From NCBI GenBank assembly GCA_007753915.1, contig CP036352.1, forward strand, positions 806,001 to 870,000: 64,000 bases of DNA, in the 5' to 3' direction. A program made the translations under genes and the position numbers. The stretch is from Phycisphaerae bacterium RAS2 (GTDB lineage: Bacteria > Planctomycetota > Phycisphaerae > UBA1845 > UTPLA1). The notes under the pieces were generated by a model. It was not told the origin of the DNA. It ran no database searches and worked only from the letters and a program-made list of their open reading frames with translations. Shown in pieces: positions 35,541-43,761 of this stretch. Every line of letters begins with the position of its first letter. Within the stretch, counting starts at the first letter, position 1.

Positions 35541-36464
35541 ATGGGAATTGGTCGGTCCACCGCGCTGGCGATTCTTGTTGGCGCGACGACGCTGGCGGCC
35601 GGGTGTCAGACGACGATGCTGGCAGTCAGCGATGCGTTCTACACGCCGGATCAGAAGACCGCGCTCGAAGCGCGCCTGGAGCGCACCGCACGAGGCGGCA
35701 TGGCGGGCATTGCAGGCACGCCGATCACTTTTTGTTTCCATGACACGCAGTTGGGTGAGGCCGTCACGGACGACATGGGCGTGGCCCGGCTGGAGTGCGA
35801 TTTGCCGGCCGATGCGACGCATTTCCGCGCCGAGTTGACCCATGCGGGCGACCGGCTGAAAGGCGACGGGCTGGTTTTTCGATTTCCGCCCGGGCGAATG
35901 GTGATTGTGTGCGACATCGACGGGACGGTGTCGATGACGCACTACCGCGAGCTGGTGTTTGACGAACACGACATGGCGTCACGGCCGTTCGACGATGCCG
36001 CGGCGGTGCTGACGAAGTTGAGCGAACGATTCGGGCTGGTGTACCTGACGGCACGGCCGGGATTTCTGCTGGAGAAATCGAAACGGTGGCTGGAGGCGAA
36101 CGGGTTCCCGCGCGCGCCGGTGATCACGACGCCGAGCCTGGCGCAGAGCATCGGGGTTCAGAAGTTCAAGGCGGAGCGCATTGCGCACCTGAAGCGTGTG
36201 CTGGGTCGTGTGGGGATCGGCATCGGCAACGCGGACACCGACTCCGAGGCGTACGCCATGCAGCACCTGTTGACGATTATTCTGGACAACGACGACGACA
36301 AACGGTTCCGCTCGCATGCCGTGGTGCTGCGCGACTGGAAAATGATCGAGGCGTTTTTTGACGCGAACCGCGAGATTCTGGAAGACTACGACCGACTCGA
36401 TGCGGCGATCGACGGTGAGGAGTTCATCCGCCGGCCGATCCTGCATTACCGACCGAAGCGATAG
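35541..36464 (+). CDS. Lipoprotein with LNS2/lipin-like HAD phosphatase domain
   Basis: 307 aa. It has a lipoprotein signal peptide (ATTLAAGC, lipidated C22) and a middle beta domain (about 55-115). The LNS2/lipin-type HAD domain starts at MVIVCDIDGTVS (D125, D127 of DxDGT). Further motifs are VYLTARP (motif II Thr), KFKAERIAHLK (motif III Lys) and GNADTDSEAY (motif IV). The catalytic residues look complete. In eukaryotes LNS2/lipin acts on phosphatidic acid or binds it; bacterial members are mostly uncharacterised. Lipid anchoring would place it on the envelope, close to phospholipid. SD GGGAGG precedes the ATG at 35541, and it follows the cobalamin-binding-like gene by 17 bases. Confidence 0.85.
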   Translation: MGIGRSTALAILVGATTLAAGCQTTMLAVSDAFYTPDQKTALEARLERTARGGMAGIAGTPITFCFHDTQLGEAVTDDMGVARLECDLPADATHFRAELTHAGDRLKGDGLVFRFPPGRMVIVCDIDGTVSMTHYRELVFDEHDMASRPFDDAAAVLTKLSERFGLVYLTARPGFLLEKSKRWLEANGFPRAPVITTPSLAQSIGVQKFKAERIAHLKRVLGRVGIGIGNADTDSEAYAMQHLLTIILDNDDDKRFRSHAVVLRDWKMIEAFFDANREILEDYDRLDAAIDGEEFIRRPILHYRPKR

Positions 36465-36485
36465 AAGGGGACGGGACCGGCAGCG

Positions 36486-36938
36486 TTACTTCCGATCCGC
36501 GTCGATTTCCCCGGAGAGCGTGGCGGAGGATTCGACGTGGCGTTGTTCGGCGACTTCGGGCGAGACACGAGGAAAGCCGGGCCATTGGGCGTGTTCGACG
36601 CGGCGCTTGAACTGCACGGCGAGGTAGTACATTCGCAAGGCAATGACGAGGTAGACAGCTTCGCCGAAGATGAAGACCGGGTCACCGCGCTGCAGGGCGT
36701 AGACCAGAACGGCGGCGGTGGCGAGCAGGGCGACCGCGGCGGCGAAGGGCGGCAGCCAGAATCGGCCGCGGCGGTTGGATTCCCACCATTGCCAGACAAA
36801 TGTCACCGTGATGAGGGCCTGCGCGACCATTCCGACAAGCAGCCAGGGATCGCTTCCGTCATCGGTGGCCACCGCGTCGGCGTCGGGCCGGGCGGCGAGC
36901 AGGAGCGAGGCACAGGCGTAGGTGAGCGAAGTCGGCAT
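36486..36938 (-). CDS. LAB_N (lipid-A-disaccharide synthase N-terminal domain) membrane protein
   Basis: 150 aa with three or four membrane segments. The stretch FVWQWWESNRRGRFWLPP and ALQRGDPVFIFGEAVYLVIA matches the LAB_N domain, which occurs fused to or near LpxB and other lipid sugar enzymes. LAB_N proteins are thought to help lipid-A-type sugar transfer, but no lpx gene is in the window. The 5' end may include a short signal (MPTSLTYACASLLLAA). It starts 3 bases after the phosphatase-like gene's stop, so they are one operon. It converges with the LNS2 lipoprotein, 21 bases away. Confidence 0.85.
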   Translation of the reverse strand: MPTSLTYACASLLLAARPDADAVATDDGSDPWLLVGMVAQALITVTFVWQWWESNRRGRFWLPPFAAAVALLATAAVLVYALQRGDPVFIFGEAVYLVIALRMYYLAVQFKRRVEHAQWPGFPRVSPEVAEQRHVESSATLSGEIDADRK

Positions 36939-36941
36939 GCG

Positions 36942-37586
36942 TCAGTTGCCCGGATCCTCGTTCGCACGAGCGCTGGAAACCGCGGCTGAACCGCGCGGGC
37001 GATAGGCGCGGACCTGGTCCAGAAGCAGCCGATGCGGCTCGACGTCGAACCCGAATGAGAGCAGTTCTTCGACGGCGCGGTCGTTCGACCAGCCGTCGCG
37101 CTCCATGCGATAGGCGGCGCAGAGGACACCGGTGCGGTGCCGGCCGGCCGAGCAATGGACCAGGACAGGAAGATTGGCCGGATCATTCAGGCAGTCGAAG
37201 AACTCTCGGATGCGTTCGGGCGGGACGGGCTGGCGGCTGACGACGGGCGCCTCAATGACGCGGAGGCCGATCCGGCGAGCTTCGGCGATTTCGTTCTGAA
37301 CGCTTTCGCCGCCGACATCGCGCACGATGAAGAGCGTCTTGATGCCGAAGTCCTCGACAAGTGTCTCCAAGTGCCGCGGCTTGGGCTGGGCGGAACGGTA
37401 GAGCACGCCCTCGCGCACGGTTGCCAGTCGCCGCGGATAGCGCGCCGAAAGCTGATACCCCACCCACGAAAACGCGCCGACCATCAGGAGCGCGGTCAAC
37501 ACGACTGTGCGACGTCGCCGGCCCCGGCGCGGGGCAGGAGCGGGTCTCGGGTGCGGGTCGGGTGTTGAGTGGTCGGAATCGATCAT
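36942..37586 (-). CDS. Membrane-anchored dual-specificity/tyrosine phosphatase-like protein
   Basis: 214 aa. A basic N-terminus is followed by one membrane helix (about 27-45), then a protein tyrosine phosphatase fold. VREGVLYRSAQPKPRHLE is the typical start of DSP/PTP-like domains of the YopH-Siw14 kind. The P-loop is VHCSAGRHRTG (C145, R151), the CX5R signature, so it should be active. The domain would face the periplasm or cytosol depending on topology; positive N-terminal charge favours a periplasmic domain. It lies 83 bases after the ABC permease gene and 3 before the LAB_N gene. Substrate could be phosphoprotein, phosphoinositide or an envelope phosphate; unresolved. The start at 37586 avoids an arginine-rich, non-coding extension. 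Confidence 0.87.
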   Translation of the reverse strand: MIDSDHSTPDPHPRPAPAPRRGRRRRTVVLTALLMVGAFSWVGYQLSARYPRRLATVREGVLYRSAQPKPRHLETLVEDFGIKTLFIVRDVGGESVQNEIAEARRIGLRVIEAPVVSRQPVPPERIREFFDCLNDPANLPVLVHCSAGRHRTGVLCAAYRMERDGWSNDRAVEELLSFGFDVEPHRLLLDQVRAYRPRGSAAVSSARANEDPGN

Positions 37587-37669
37587 GCAAAGATGCCGGG
37601 GGCGGCGGGCTAGCCCCGGTGGAGTAAGGATAGTCGCAGACCAACCGGGAGACAAACTCGAGTGAAGCG

Positions 37670-38716
37670 CTACACGATGCGCCGATGCAGCAGGACGAGG
37701 AAGATGGGCACGCCGACCACGGCCGTCACGACGCCGACGGGGAGGATCACGCCGGACAAGTCGCGATTCGACGCCCAGCCGACCCAGGTCATGGCAAGCT
37801 GGCTGATCCAGTCGCAGACGGCGAGGAAGACGCCGCCGGCCAGCGCCGACATGGGAAAGAGAATCCGGCAATCTCGACCGGTGATGAGGGCGATGATCTG
37901 CGGGACGACGAGGCCGACGAAGCCGATGGGACCACAGATAGCGACGACGGCGGCCGTGGCAAGGGAGGCGAAGACGATGCAAAAAAATCGCAATCGGTCG
38001 ATATTGACGCCGCGCGTGCGGGCTAGTTCGTCGCCGAGCAGGTACTGATTGAGGCTTCGCGCCGCGGCGATGAGGACGATCCACGCGGGGACGGTCAGCG
38101 GGAGGCTGGTGGTGTTCTCAAAGTGGCCGACCGTGTCAAGCGAGCCCATCATCCAACGGACGATTTCAAACGTTTGTCGCGCGTTGGAGAAATAGGTGAC
38201 GAGCATCATCATGGCCGAGCAGAAGAGGCCGAGCGTGACGCCGGACAGGAGCAGTTCGTTGGTGGTGAACCGCCTGGCGCCGCGCGTGACGAGGAAGACG
38301 ACGCCGACGATCGTCATCGCGCCGAGAAACGCCGCGAGGGAGATGCTGGAGATTCCCAGGAGCGAGACCTCGAAACCGAGCTTGATGGCGAGCAGCGCGC
38401 CGAGCGAGCCGCCGCTGGAGATGCCGAGGGTGTAGGGCGTGGCGAGCGGGTTGCGAAAGAGAGTTTGAAAGACCGCGCCGCACAGCGCGAGTGTAATTCC
38501 GACCTGCACTGCCAGCAGCGTGCGCGGCAGTCGAAGCGAAAACGCGATTTGGTACGCCAGCGGATTCGCATCCGGCGATTGCCAGGCGCGCCACGCTTCG
38601 ACCGGGCCGATGGATGTTTGACTGCCGATGCCCGGCGCGAGGAGCAGCACCGCGCCGAGAACGGCCGCGCCGCAGAAAAGCGTCATCCAATAGCGGAAGG
38701 GCGTGACAGTCGTCAT
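37670..38716 (-). CDS. FecCD-family ABC importer permease (BtuC type)
   Basis: 348 aa with nine to ten membrane helices. FecCD motifs include RLPRTLLAVQVG, GAVFQTLFRNPLATPYTLGISSG, TNELLLSGVTLG, and CGPIGFVGLVVPQI (coupling loop to the ATPase). It carries vitamin B12 or ferric siderophore across the inner membrane. The start at 38716 overlaps the stop of the ATPase gene in an ATGA, giving translational coupling. Substrate specificity is not readable from the permease. Confidence 0.94.
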   Translation of the reverse strand: MTTVTPFRYWMTLFCGAAVLGAVLLLAPGIGSQTSIGPVEAWRAWQSPDANPLAYQIAFSLRLPRTLLAVQVGITLALCGAVFQTLFRNPLATPYTLGISSGGSLGALLAIKLGFEVSLLGISSISLAAFLGAMTIVGVVFLVTRGARRFTTNELLLSGVTLGLFCSAMMMLVTYFSNARQTFEIVRWMMGSLDTVGHFENTTSLPLTVPAWIVLIAAARSLNQYLLGDELARTRGVNIDRLRFFCIVFASLATAAVVAICGPIGFVGLVVPQIIALITGRDCRILFPMSALAGGVFLAVCDWISQLAMTWVGWASNRDLSGVILPVGVVTAVVGVPIFLVLLHRRIV

Positions 38717-39534
38717 GTCGGCCCTCCGTCGGCTTGGCGTGGTCCGGCGACGACAAGCCACTCGCCCTCGGCGCGGGGCGCCGCGGCACGATCCAGTCGC
38801 ACGTCGTAAACGGATTCAAGCGTTTCGGGGCGCAACACCTCGCGGGGCGCGCCGCAGGCGACGGGTCGGCCTTCGTGGAGGAGCAGGACGCGCGACGCGG
38901 CGCGCCAGGCGAAGTTGAGATCGTGCGTGACGACGACAACGGCGAGTCTGCGGCGAAGCGTCAGTTCGCGAAGGATTTCGAGAAGCTGGAGCTGGTGGTT
39001 CAGGTCGAGCGCGGCGGCCGGTTCGTCGAGCAGCAGCAGATCGGGTTGCTGGGCGAGGGCGGCGGCGACGTGGACGCGCTGGGCCTCGCCGCCGGAGAGT
39101 GTGTCGATGGAGCGGTCGGCGAAGGCGTGCGTGTGTGTCAAAGTCATGACATCTTCGACAACGGCGTGATCGGCGGGCCGGTCGAAGAGCCCGAAGCTGC
39201 GATGCGGGAAGCGGCCCATGAGCACGATTTCGCGCGCGGTCAGACCCAGATCGCGCGGCAGGTGCTGCGGCAGCAGGGCGATGCGCCGGGCGCGCTGCCG
39301 CGCGGGCAGGTTGCAGAGGTCTTCCGATTCGACGCGCACGATGCCTCCGGTCGGCCGGGCCAGGCCGCCCATGAGTCGCAGCAACGTGGACTTGCCCGCG
39401 CCGTTAGGTCCGATGACGGCCCAGAGGTCGCCGCGCGCCACCGACAGCGTGACGGGCTTGAGGAAGTCCGGCCGTCGGGGGAAGCCGAAGGTGACGCGAT
39501 CCAGCGTGAGGATGGGCGCGGCGGCGTCAGTCAA
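38713..39534 (-). CDS. ABC importer ATPase (BtuD/FecE type)
   Basis: 273 aa. Walker A is GPNGAGKST; Q-loop LLPQHL; signature TLSGGEAQR; Walker B DLLLLDEPAAALD; H-loop VVTHDLN. It powers the adjacent FecCD permease. Its ATG lies 8 bases inside the 3' end of the binding-protein gene and its stop overlaps the permease start, so all three form a tightly coupled operon in the order binding protein, ATPase, permease. About 20 extra residues follow the conserved core. Confidence 0.95.
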   Translation of the reverse strand: MTDAAAPILTLDRVTFGFPRRPDFLKPVTLSVARGDLWAVIGPNGAGKSTLLRLMGGLARPTGGIVRVESEDLCNLPARQRARRIALLPQHLPRDLGLTAREIVLMGRFPHRSFGLFDRPADHAVVEDVMTLTHTHAFADRSIDTLSGGEAQRVHVAAALAQQPDLLLLDEPAAALDLNHQLQLLEILRELTLRRRLAVVVVTHDLNFAWRAASRVLLLHEGRPVACGAPREVLRPETLESVYDVRLDRAAAPRAEGEWLVVAGPRQADGGPT

Positions 39535-40453
39535 GTTTCGCCTCCGGGTGCAGAAGGCGCGCGACAGCGGCGACGGTATCGACGACGCGGTGCGAGGGGA
39601 TCAGCGCGTGCGGCAGATCGAGCAGATAGAGTCGGCCTGATGCGACGGCGGGCACCTGGGCCAGCGGCTTCCATGCGTTCCTTACTTTTTCGCGCAAGGC
39701 GTCAGTGAGCGTCGCCTCCGGCATGCACTCGATGATTACGTCGGGCCGGGCGGCGAGGACGGCTTCCGGGCTGACCTGCGGGTAATCGAGCGAAGCATCG
39801 GCGAAAACGTTGACGCCGCCGGCGCGACGGATGATTTCGTCGACAAAGGTGTTTTGCCCGGCGGTCATAACCGCGGCGAGCGTGTCGGGGTTGCGCGAGA
39901 GCGTGATGAACACGCGCGGGCGCGGCAACGGGGCGACGGCAGTCTCGATCCGCGTGAGCCGGTCGCGCATCGTGTCGGCAAGCTGGTGGACTCGGTTTCC
40001 TGCCTGGAGCAGTTCGCCCAGTTCGTCGAGCGTGCGAAAAATATCGTCAAATGTATTTGTTCGGTCCCGATAGATTCGGATGCGATTGCGTGCACAAAGC
40101 TCCTGCACGGCGCGATTCTCGCCGCGCAGCACGATCAGGTCGGGCTGCAGCCGCAGCACGAGTTCGAGGTTGATGTCGAACAGTCCGCCGATTCGCGGAA
40201 GCTCTTTCACGCGGGGTGGGTCAATGCAGAACGAACTGACGGCGATGAGGCGGTCGGCCGCGCCCAGCGCGCCGATCATTTCCGTGGCGTCGGGTGAAAT
40301 GGAAATGATGCGGCGATAACGAAGTGGATCGGATGCGGGCTGCGATGTGGAACCGGCGACTCCTGCTGCTTGGGATGCCGGCGGCGCGACGGTGGACGAA
40401 CGATCGCACGCCAGAGCCAGGGCCGGCAACAGAAAGGCTGCGGCCCGCAGCAT
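39527..40453 (-). CDS. ABC importer substrate-binding lipoprotein (BtuF/FhuD type)
   Basis: 308 aa. It has a lipoprotein signal (LLPALALAC, lipidated C near residue 16) and a binding domain with RRIISISPDATEMIGALGA, LRLQPDLIVL and VSPEAVLAARPDVII, the class III helical-backbone fold for corrinoids, haem or siderophores. The start at 40453 (MLRAAAF) gives a compact signal peptide; another ATG at 40519 would add 22 basic residues. It is the first gene of the importer operon. A nearby cytosolic cobalamin-binding-like gene favours B12, but no cobalamin riboswitch was recognised upstream, and an iron chelate remains possible. Its promoter region lies against that of purQ, which runs the other way. 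Confidence 0.88.
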   Translation of the reverse strand: MLRAAAFLLPALALACDRSSTVAPPASQAAGVAGSTSQPASDPLRYRRIISISPDATEMIGALGAADRLIAVSSFCIDPPRVKELPRIGGLFDINLELVLRLQPDLIVLRGENRAVQELCARNRIRIYRDRTNTFDDIFRTLDELGELLQAGNRVHQLADTMRDRLTRIETAVAPLPRPRVFITLSRNPDTLAAVMTAGQNTFVDEIIRRAGGVNVFADASLDYPQVSPEAVLAARPDVIIECMPEATLTDALREKVRNAWKPLAQVPAVASGRLYLLDLPHALIPSHRVVDTVAAVARLLHPEAKLD

Positions 40454-40600
40454 CCGCGCAGCTCGATTGCGATTGCAGGCTGACGGGCGCGTCACCGGGT
40501 GAGTCCTCCGAACGATCATTGTCCGACGCGTTGGCGCATGCGTCAAAGAGCCGCCCGCGCACGGTGGCGCCGCCAACCAGCACCAAGGCTCAAGCGGCGC

Positions 40601-40629
40601 TTGGCCGACTGCGCCGCGCGGATTACAAT
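40601..40629 (+). promoter_or_regulatory. Promoter for purQ, probably leaderless
   Basis: TTGGCC (40601-40606), 17 bases, TACAAT (40624-40629). The purQ ATG at 40636 follows after 6 bases and no Shine-Dalgarno lies between, so the mRNA probably starts at the ATG. Confidence 0.6.
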
Positions 40630-40635
40630 TCGCAC

Positions 40636-41430
40636 ATGGCTGCTGTTCGTGTGCTGGTACTGCGGGCGCCGGGGACGAATTGCGACGAAGAGACCGCGCA
40701 CGCATGGCGGTTGGCCGGCGGCGAGCCGACGGTCATTCACGTCAATCGTCTGATTGAACGGCCGGGCCTGCTTGAAGAACATCAACTGCTGACGATCCCC
40801 GGCGGGTTCTCGTACGGCGACGACATCGCCAGCGGTCGAATCTTTGCGAATCAATTGCGACAGAATGTCGGGGACGAGCTGGCGCGATTCGTCGATCGCG
40901 GTGGACTGGTCCTGGGAATCTGCAATGGGTTTCAGGTGCTTGTCAGCCTCGGCTTGATACCGGGGCGGAAGTCCGATGCTCCCTTTACGCTGACGCTCGG
41001 CGATCGGGGGCGCTACGAAGACCGATGGGTGCGATGCCGGGTCGATACCGACGCCTGCCCGATGCTGGAGCGAGGCGAGACAATGGTCCTTCCCGTGGCC
41101 AATGCCGAGGGGCGTGTGTGGTCGACCATGGAGGAGGCGGAGCGGGCGCGGCCGGCGTTTCAGCAGCACTTGGCGATGCGCTACGTCGGAGAGGCCGGCG
41201 ACAACGGCGCGGGAGCCGAATCGAGCAGCTTCGGCATGGGGCCGGCCAACCCCAATGGCAGTATTGAAAACGCGGCCGGGCTGATCGACACGACCGGCCG
41301 GGTGCTCGGGCTGATGCCGCACCCCGAGCGGAATGTGGATAAGTCGCAATTGCCCGACTGGATCGCGGGTGGCAATACTGAAAGCGACGGTCTGCGGATC
41401 TTTCGCCGAGGCGTGGCGGCGTTTCGATAG
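40636..41430 (+). CDS. purQ: Phosphoribosylformylglycinamidine synthase subunit PurQ
   Basis: 264 aa. Class I glutamine amidotransferase of purine biosynthesis: it releases ammonia from glutamine for PurL to convert FGAR to FGAM. Visible motifs are APGTNCDEE, the GGFSYGDDIASG family signature, the nucleophile C96 in LGICNGFQVL, and the His-Glu pair H229 and E231 in MPHPERN. Length fits the stand-alone PurQ of Gram-positive and planctomycete type, slightly longer than Bacillus PurQ. The usual partners purS and purL are not next to it; the next gene is an unrelated lipoprotein with its own promoter. The start is fixed by homology and by the promoter 6 bases ahead; the upstream open frame is non-coding. 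Confidence 0.97.
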   Translation: MAAVRVLVLRAPGTNCDEETAHAWRLAGGEPTVIHVNRLIERPGLLEEHQLLTIPGGFSYGDDIASGRIFANQLRQNVGDELARFVDRGGLVLGICNGFQVLVSLGLIPGRKSDAPFTLTLGDRGRYEDRWVRCRVDTDACPMLERGETMVLPVANAEGRVWSTMEEAERARPAFQQHLAMRYVGEAGDNGAGAESSSFGMGPANPNGSIENAAGLIDTTGRVLGLMPHPERNVDKSQLPDWIAGGNTESDGLRIFRRGVAAFR

Positions 41431-41581
41431 CTCATTCCCTGTGTCTCGGCGCGGACCGTGCTCGGCCCGGGGCTTCCAAACTGTTCCATGCATCAAGCGC
41501 GGAAGCGGTGCGCGACGATATCCGCATAGCGCAGCGGCAAGGCGGCACCGCGGCACGCCCGCTTGAACTTTGGCGCGCCTG

Positions 41582-41608
41582 TTGACAATCGGCCCGCCGC
41601 GTTACAAT
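41582..41608 (+). promoter_or_regulatory. Promoter for the Ig-like lipoprotein gene
   Basis: Consensus TTGACA (41582-41587), 15 bases, TACAAT (41603-41608), with TCGC after the -10. It is 38 bases ahead of the ATG at 41647. Spacing is two bases shorter than ideal. Confidence 0.55.
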
Positions 41609-41646
41609 TCGCCCGTACGGACATTTGTTCAGCAAGGATGCTCGAC

Positions 41647-43254
41647 ATGTGGAACAGCTCACGGATGCGGCTGGCCGTTTTTGCGACGGTCGTCTTTTCT
41701 TTCCTTCTTAGCGCGTGCAGCGAGTTGCCCGCGCCGTTCGCGCGCAAAGACAAAACCCCGCGCAGCGACAAGGACGCGCCGATCGATCCTCCGAATCAGT
41801 ACCCCGAGTGGGCGTACAACCAGCAGAGCTATGTGAAGCCCGCGGCCGAGCTGACGCCGGAAGTGAAAGCGCGGCCGAACGACCCGCTGCACTATTTCAC
41901 GCGTGAGAAAGTTGTCATGATTCGCCGGCCGGCGGGCTATACGCCGGAGGAAGTCCCGCAGGTGGCGTTGTATTGGACCGATAACAACGGCTTCCACTGG
42001 CACAAGGCGGGGTACTTCGGCCGCGAGCAGACATTCTTCCCCTTTGAGGTGGAGGAAGACGGCGATTACGGCATCCGGTTCATCGGGCCGGGCCAGGAGC
42101 CTGCCAAGGAGACGCCCGCCTTCCCCGAGCGCGTGTATCACGTCGATACGTCCCCGCCGGAGGTGGAGGTCTTCATCGAGCCGGAGCAGACCTGGTACAC
42201 ACCGGGTCAGACGATCACGATTTCGTGGACGGCGAAGGACTACCACCTGATTGAGAATCCCACGACGATCAGCATGGCGATGGACTTCACGGCGGACGAT
42301 CACAAGCCGATCGAAGTTCAGCGCGATCTGGCGGATGCCGGATCGATCAGTTACGAGATTCCGTCGGAGGCGGTGGATCACGAGATTCGATTCCGGGTGG
42401 AGGCGATGGACCGCGCAGCGAATCTGGGCCTCGCGTATTCGTACGCGTTGCAGGTCGTGTCGGACCTGGGCGAGCCGAAGTCCGAGGAACCGGCCGGCAC
42501 AGAGATGACGCAGGGCGGCGATGGGTCCGGCGAGTTTGCGCTGCCCGAGGATGCGTCGTCTCGCGCGACGCCGCGTGACGGTCGCGAACCGATTGGTGAC
42601 CTGACGCCGCAGACCCACGAGTCGCTGGCGAAGGTTCACCGCGGGCCGATGACGACGGAGATTCGCAATGAGGTGCTCGACGACTCGGCGACGGGCGGCA
42701 TGACGGACACGCGCAGCGCCAAGGCGACGCGTCGTGAAGCGTCGAATGCAGTGATTGCCAACCAGCCGATTGAAATCGGCGAGACCCCCGGCACGGCCGA
42801 GCACACGGCCTCACCGGCCGAGAGTGACACCAATACGTCACCCATTTCGGCGCGGATCGTGCCGCCGGCGACCGAGGACGATCCGCTTGCCGTTGATCTG
42901 ACGCTGAACGACCTGCGACGATCGGCCATGCTGGCGGCCGTCGATCCGACGCACGGGAATGGGCTGCTGATTCCCCTGCCGGCGACGGTGGCGTCGCAAA
43001 AGCAGGCCGACCCGCGCTGGAACATCGCCCACCCGTGGCGACTGCTGGGCAACGTCGCGGGCAGCACGGCGTCCGTCGTGTGGTCGTTGCCCCGGCCGAG
43101 GTTCACCGGGGACATCGCGAAGTTTATCGAGACCTATGTCGCGTCGGACGATCCGCGCCTGCGGCCTGTGGCCGAGCCGGTGAACGAACAGCCGAGCGTG
43201 GCTGGGATTCAGGATTCCGGCGACACCGGCGAGACGGTGATCGTGCCTCGGTAA
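41647..43254 (+). CDS. Envelope lipoprotein with Ig-like domain
   Basis: 535 aa. The signal peptide has a lipobox ending LLSAC (C24). AAGGATG at 41634 serves as ribosome site, spacing the ATG at 41647 by about 7 bases; an ATG three codons upstream is the alternative. Two beta-rich units cover about 85-180 (IRRPAGYTPEEVPQVALYWT) and 185-290 (VDTSPPEVEVFIEPEQTWYTPG, an Ig-like fold). A disordered, charged region follows to the C-terminus (DDPLAVDLTLNDL and beyond). No enzymatic motif is seen. It precedes two DUF11 surface proteins and has its own terminator, so it may belong to the same envelope system but is transcribed separately. Function unknown. Confidence 0.82.
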   Translation: MWNSSRMRLAVFATVVFSFLLSACSELPAPFARKDKTPRSDKDAPIDPPNQYPEWAYNQQSYVKPAAELTPEVKARPNDPLHYFTREKVVMIRRPAGYTPEEVPQVALYWTDNNGFHWHKAGYFGREQTFFPFEVEEDGDYGIRFIGPGQEPAKETPAFPERVYHVDTSPPEVEVFIEPEQTWYTPGQTITISWTAKDYHLIENPTTISMAMDFTADDHKPIEVQRDLADAGSISYEIPSEAVDHEIRFRVEAMDRAANLGLAYSYALQVVSDLGEPKSEEPAGTEMTQGGDGSGEFALPEDASSRATPRDGREPIGDLTPQTHESLAKVHRGPMTTEIRNEVLDDSATGGMTDTRSAKATRREASNAVIANQPIEIGETPGTAEHTASPAESDTNTSPISARIVPPATEDDPLAVDLTLNDLRRSAMLAAVDPTHGNGLLIPLPATVASQKQADPRWNIAHPWRLLGNVAGSTASVVWSLPRPRFTGDIAKFIETYVASDDPRLRPVAEPVNEQPSVAGIQDSGDTGETVIVPR

Positions 43255-43323
43255 TGGCAATCGAAGTTGGCCGCTACGAGCAGCGGCCATGCCGCCCATC
43301 GCGTTGTGAGATGAGATAACCCG

Positions 43324-43359
43324 AAGGCCGTCGCAAGCGATTGCGGCGGCCTTCTCTTT
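43324..43359 (+). terminator. Terminator of the Ig-like lipoprotein gene
   Basis: A 13-bp stem (43324-43336 and 43341-43353, one T·G pair) with loop GCGA, then CTCTTT. It lies 70 bases after the stop. Confidence 0.8.
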
Positions 43360-43761
43360 GCGCGAGCCGCGCCCCGCGAGGGTGGCGGAGCGCTTCCTGC
43401 CATCTTATCGGTCGCTGCCTGTGCATCTGCGGCCGAAAACTCGAAACAGGTCCCATTTCTAAATGAAGGCCCAGCCTTATCGGGTCGAATAGGGGAGGGC
43501 CGCGCGGGGTCCACACGCTTCGCGCGAGCCGGTTTGTTCGCGCAGGCGGGCGGCGCGGCCGTCGCGGCGCGACAGACCCAGACACGGATGGAGCACTGTT
43601 CGATGAGCAAGGATGCACGTCGAGATTCGTTGATTGCCCGCCCATTCCATGCCGGCACAAGTGCCAAACCAGCGGCCGTCGCGGTCGACGGTGGTAGCGC
43701 AGCGGTAGGCGCGAGCGCGGCGGCGGCACCTCATCTGGTCGCATCGAACATGGAGATTGCC
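43360..43761. other. Region ahead of the first DUF11 lipoprotein gene
   Basis: About 400 bases between the terminator and the ATG at 43762. An open frame continues upstream of that ATG to 43534, but it is Ala/Arg-rich and would bury the lipoprotein signal, so it is not taken as coding. No clear promoter hexamers were found; a G+C-rich hairpin-like stretch occurs near 43499-43530. Confidence 0.3.

Noticed and set aside
40454-40635. Possible cobalamin riboswitch ahead of the importer operon
   Set aside because: The space is only about 180 bases, is shared with the purQ promoter, and no B12-box-like core was recognised.
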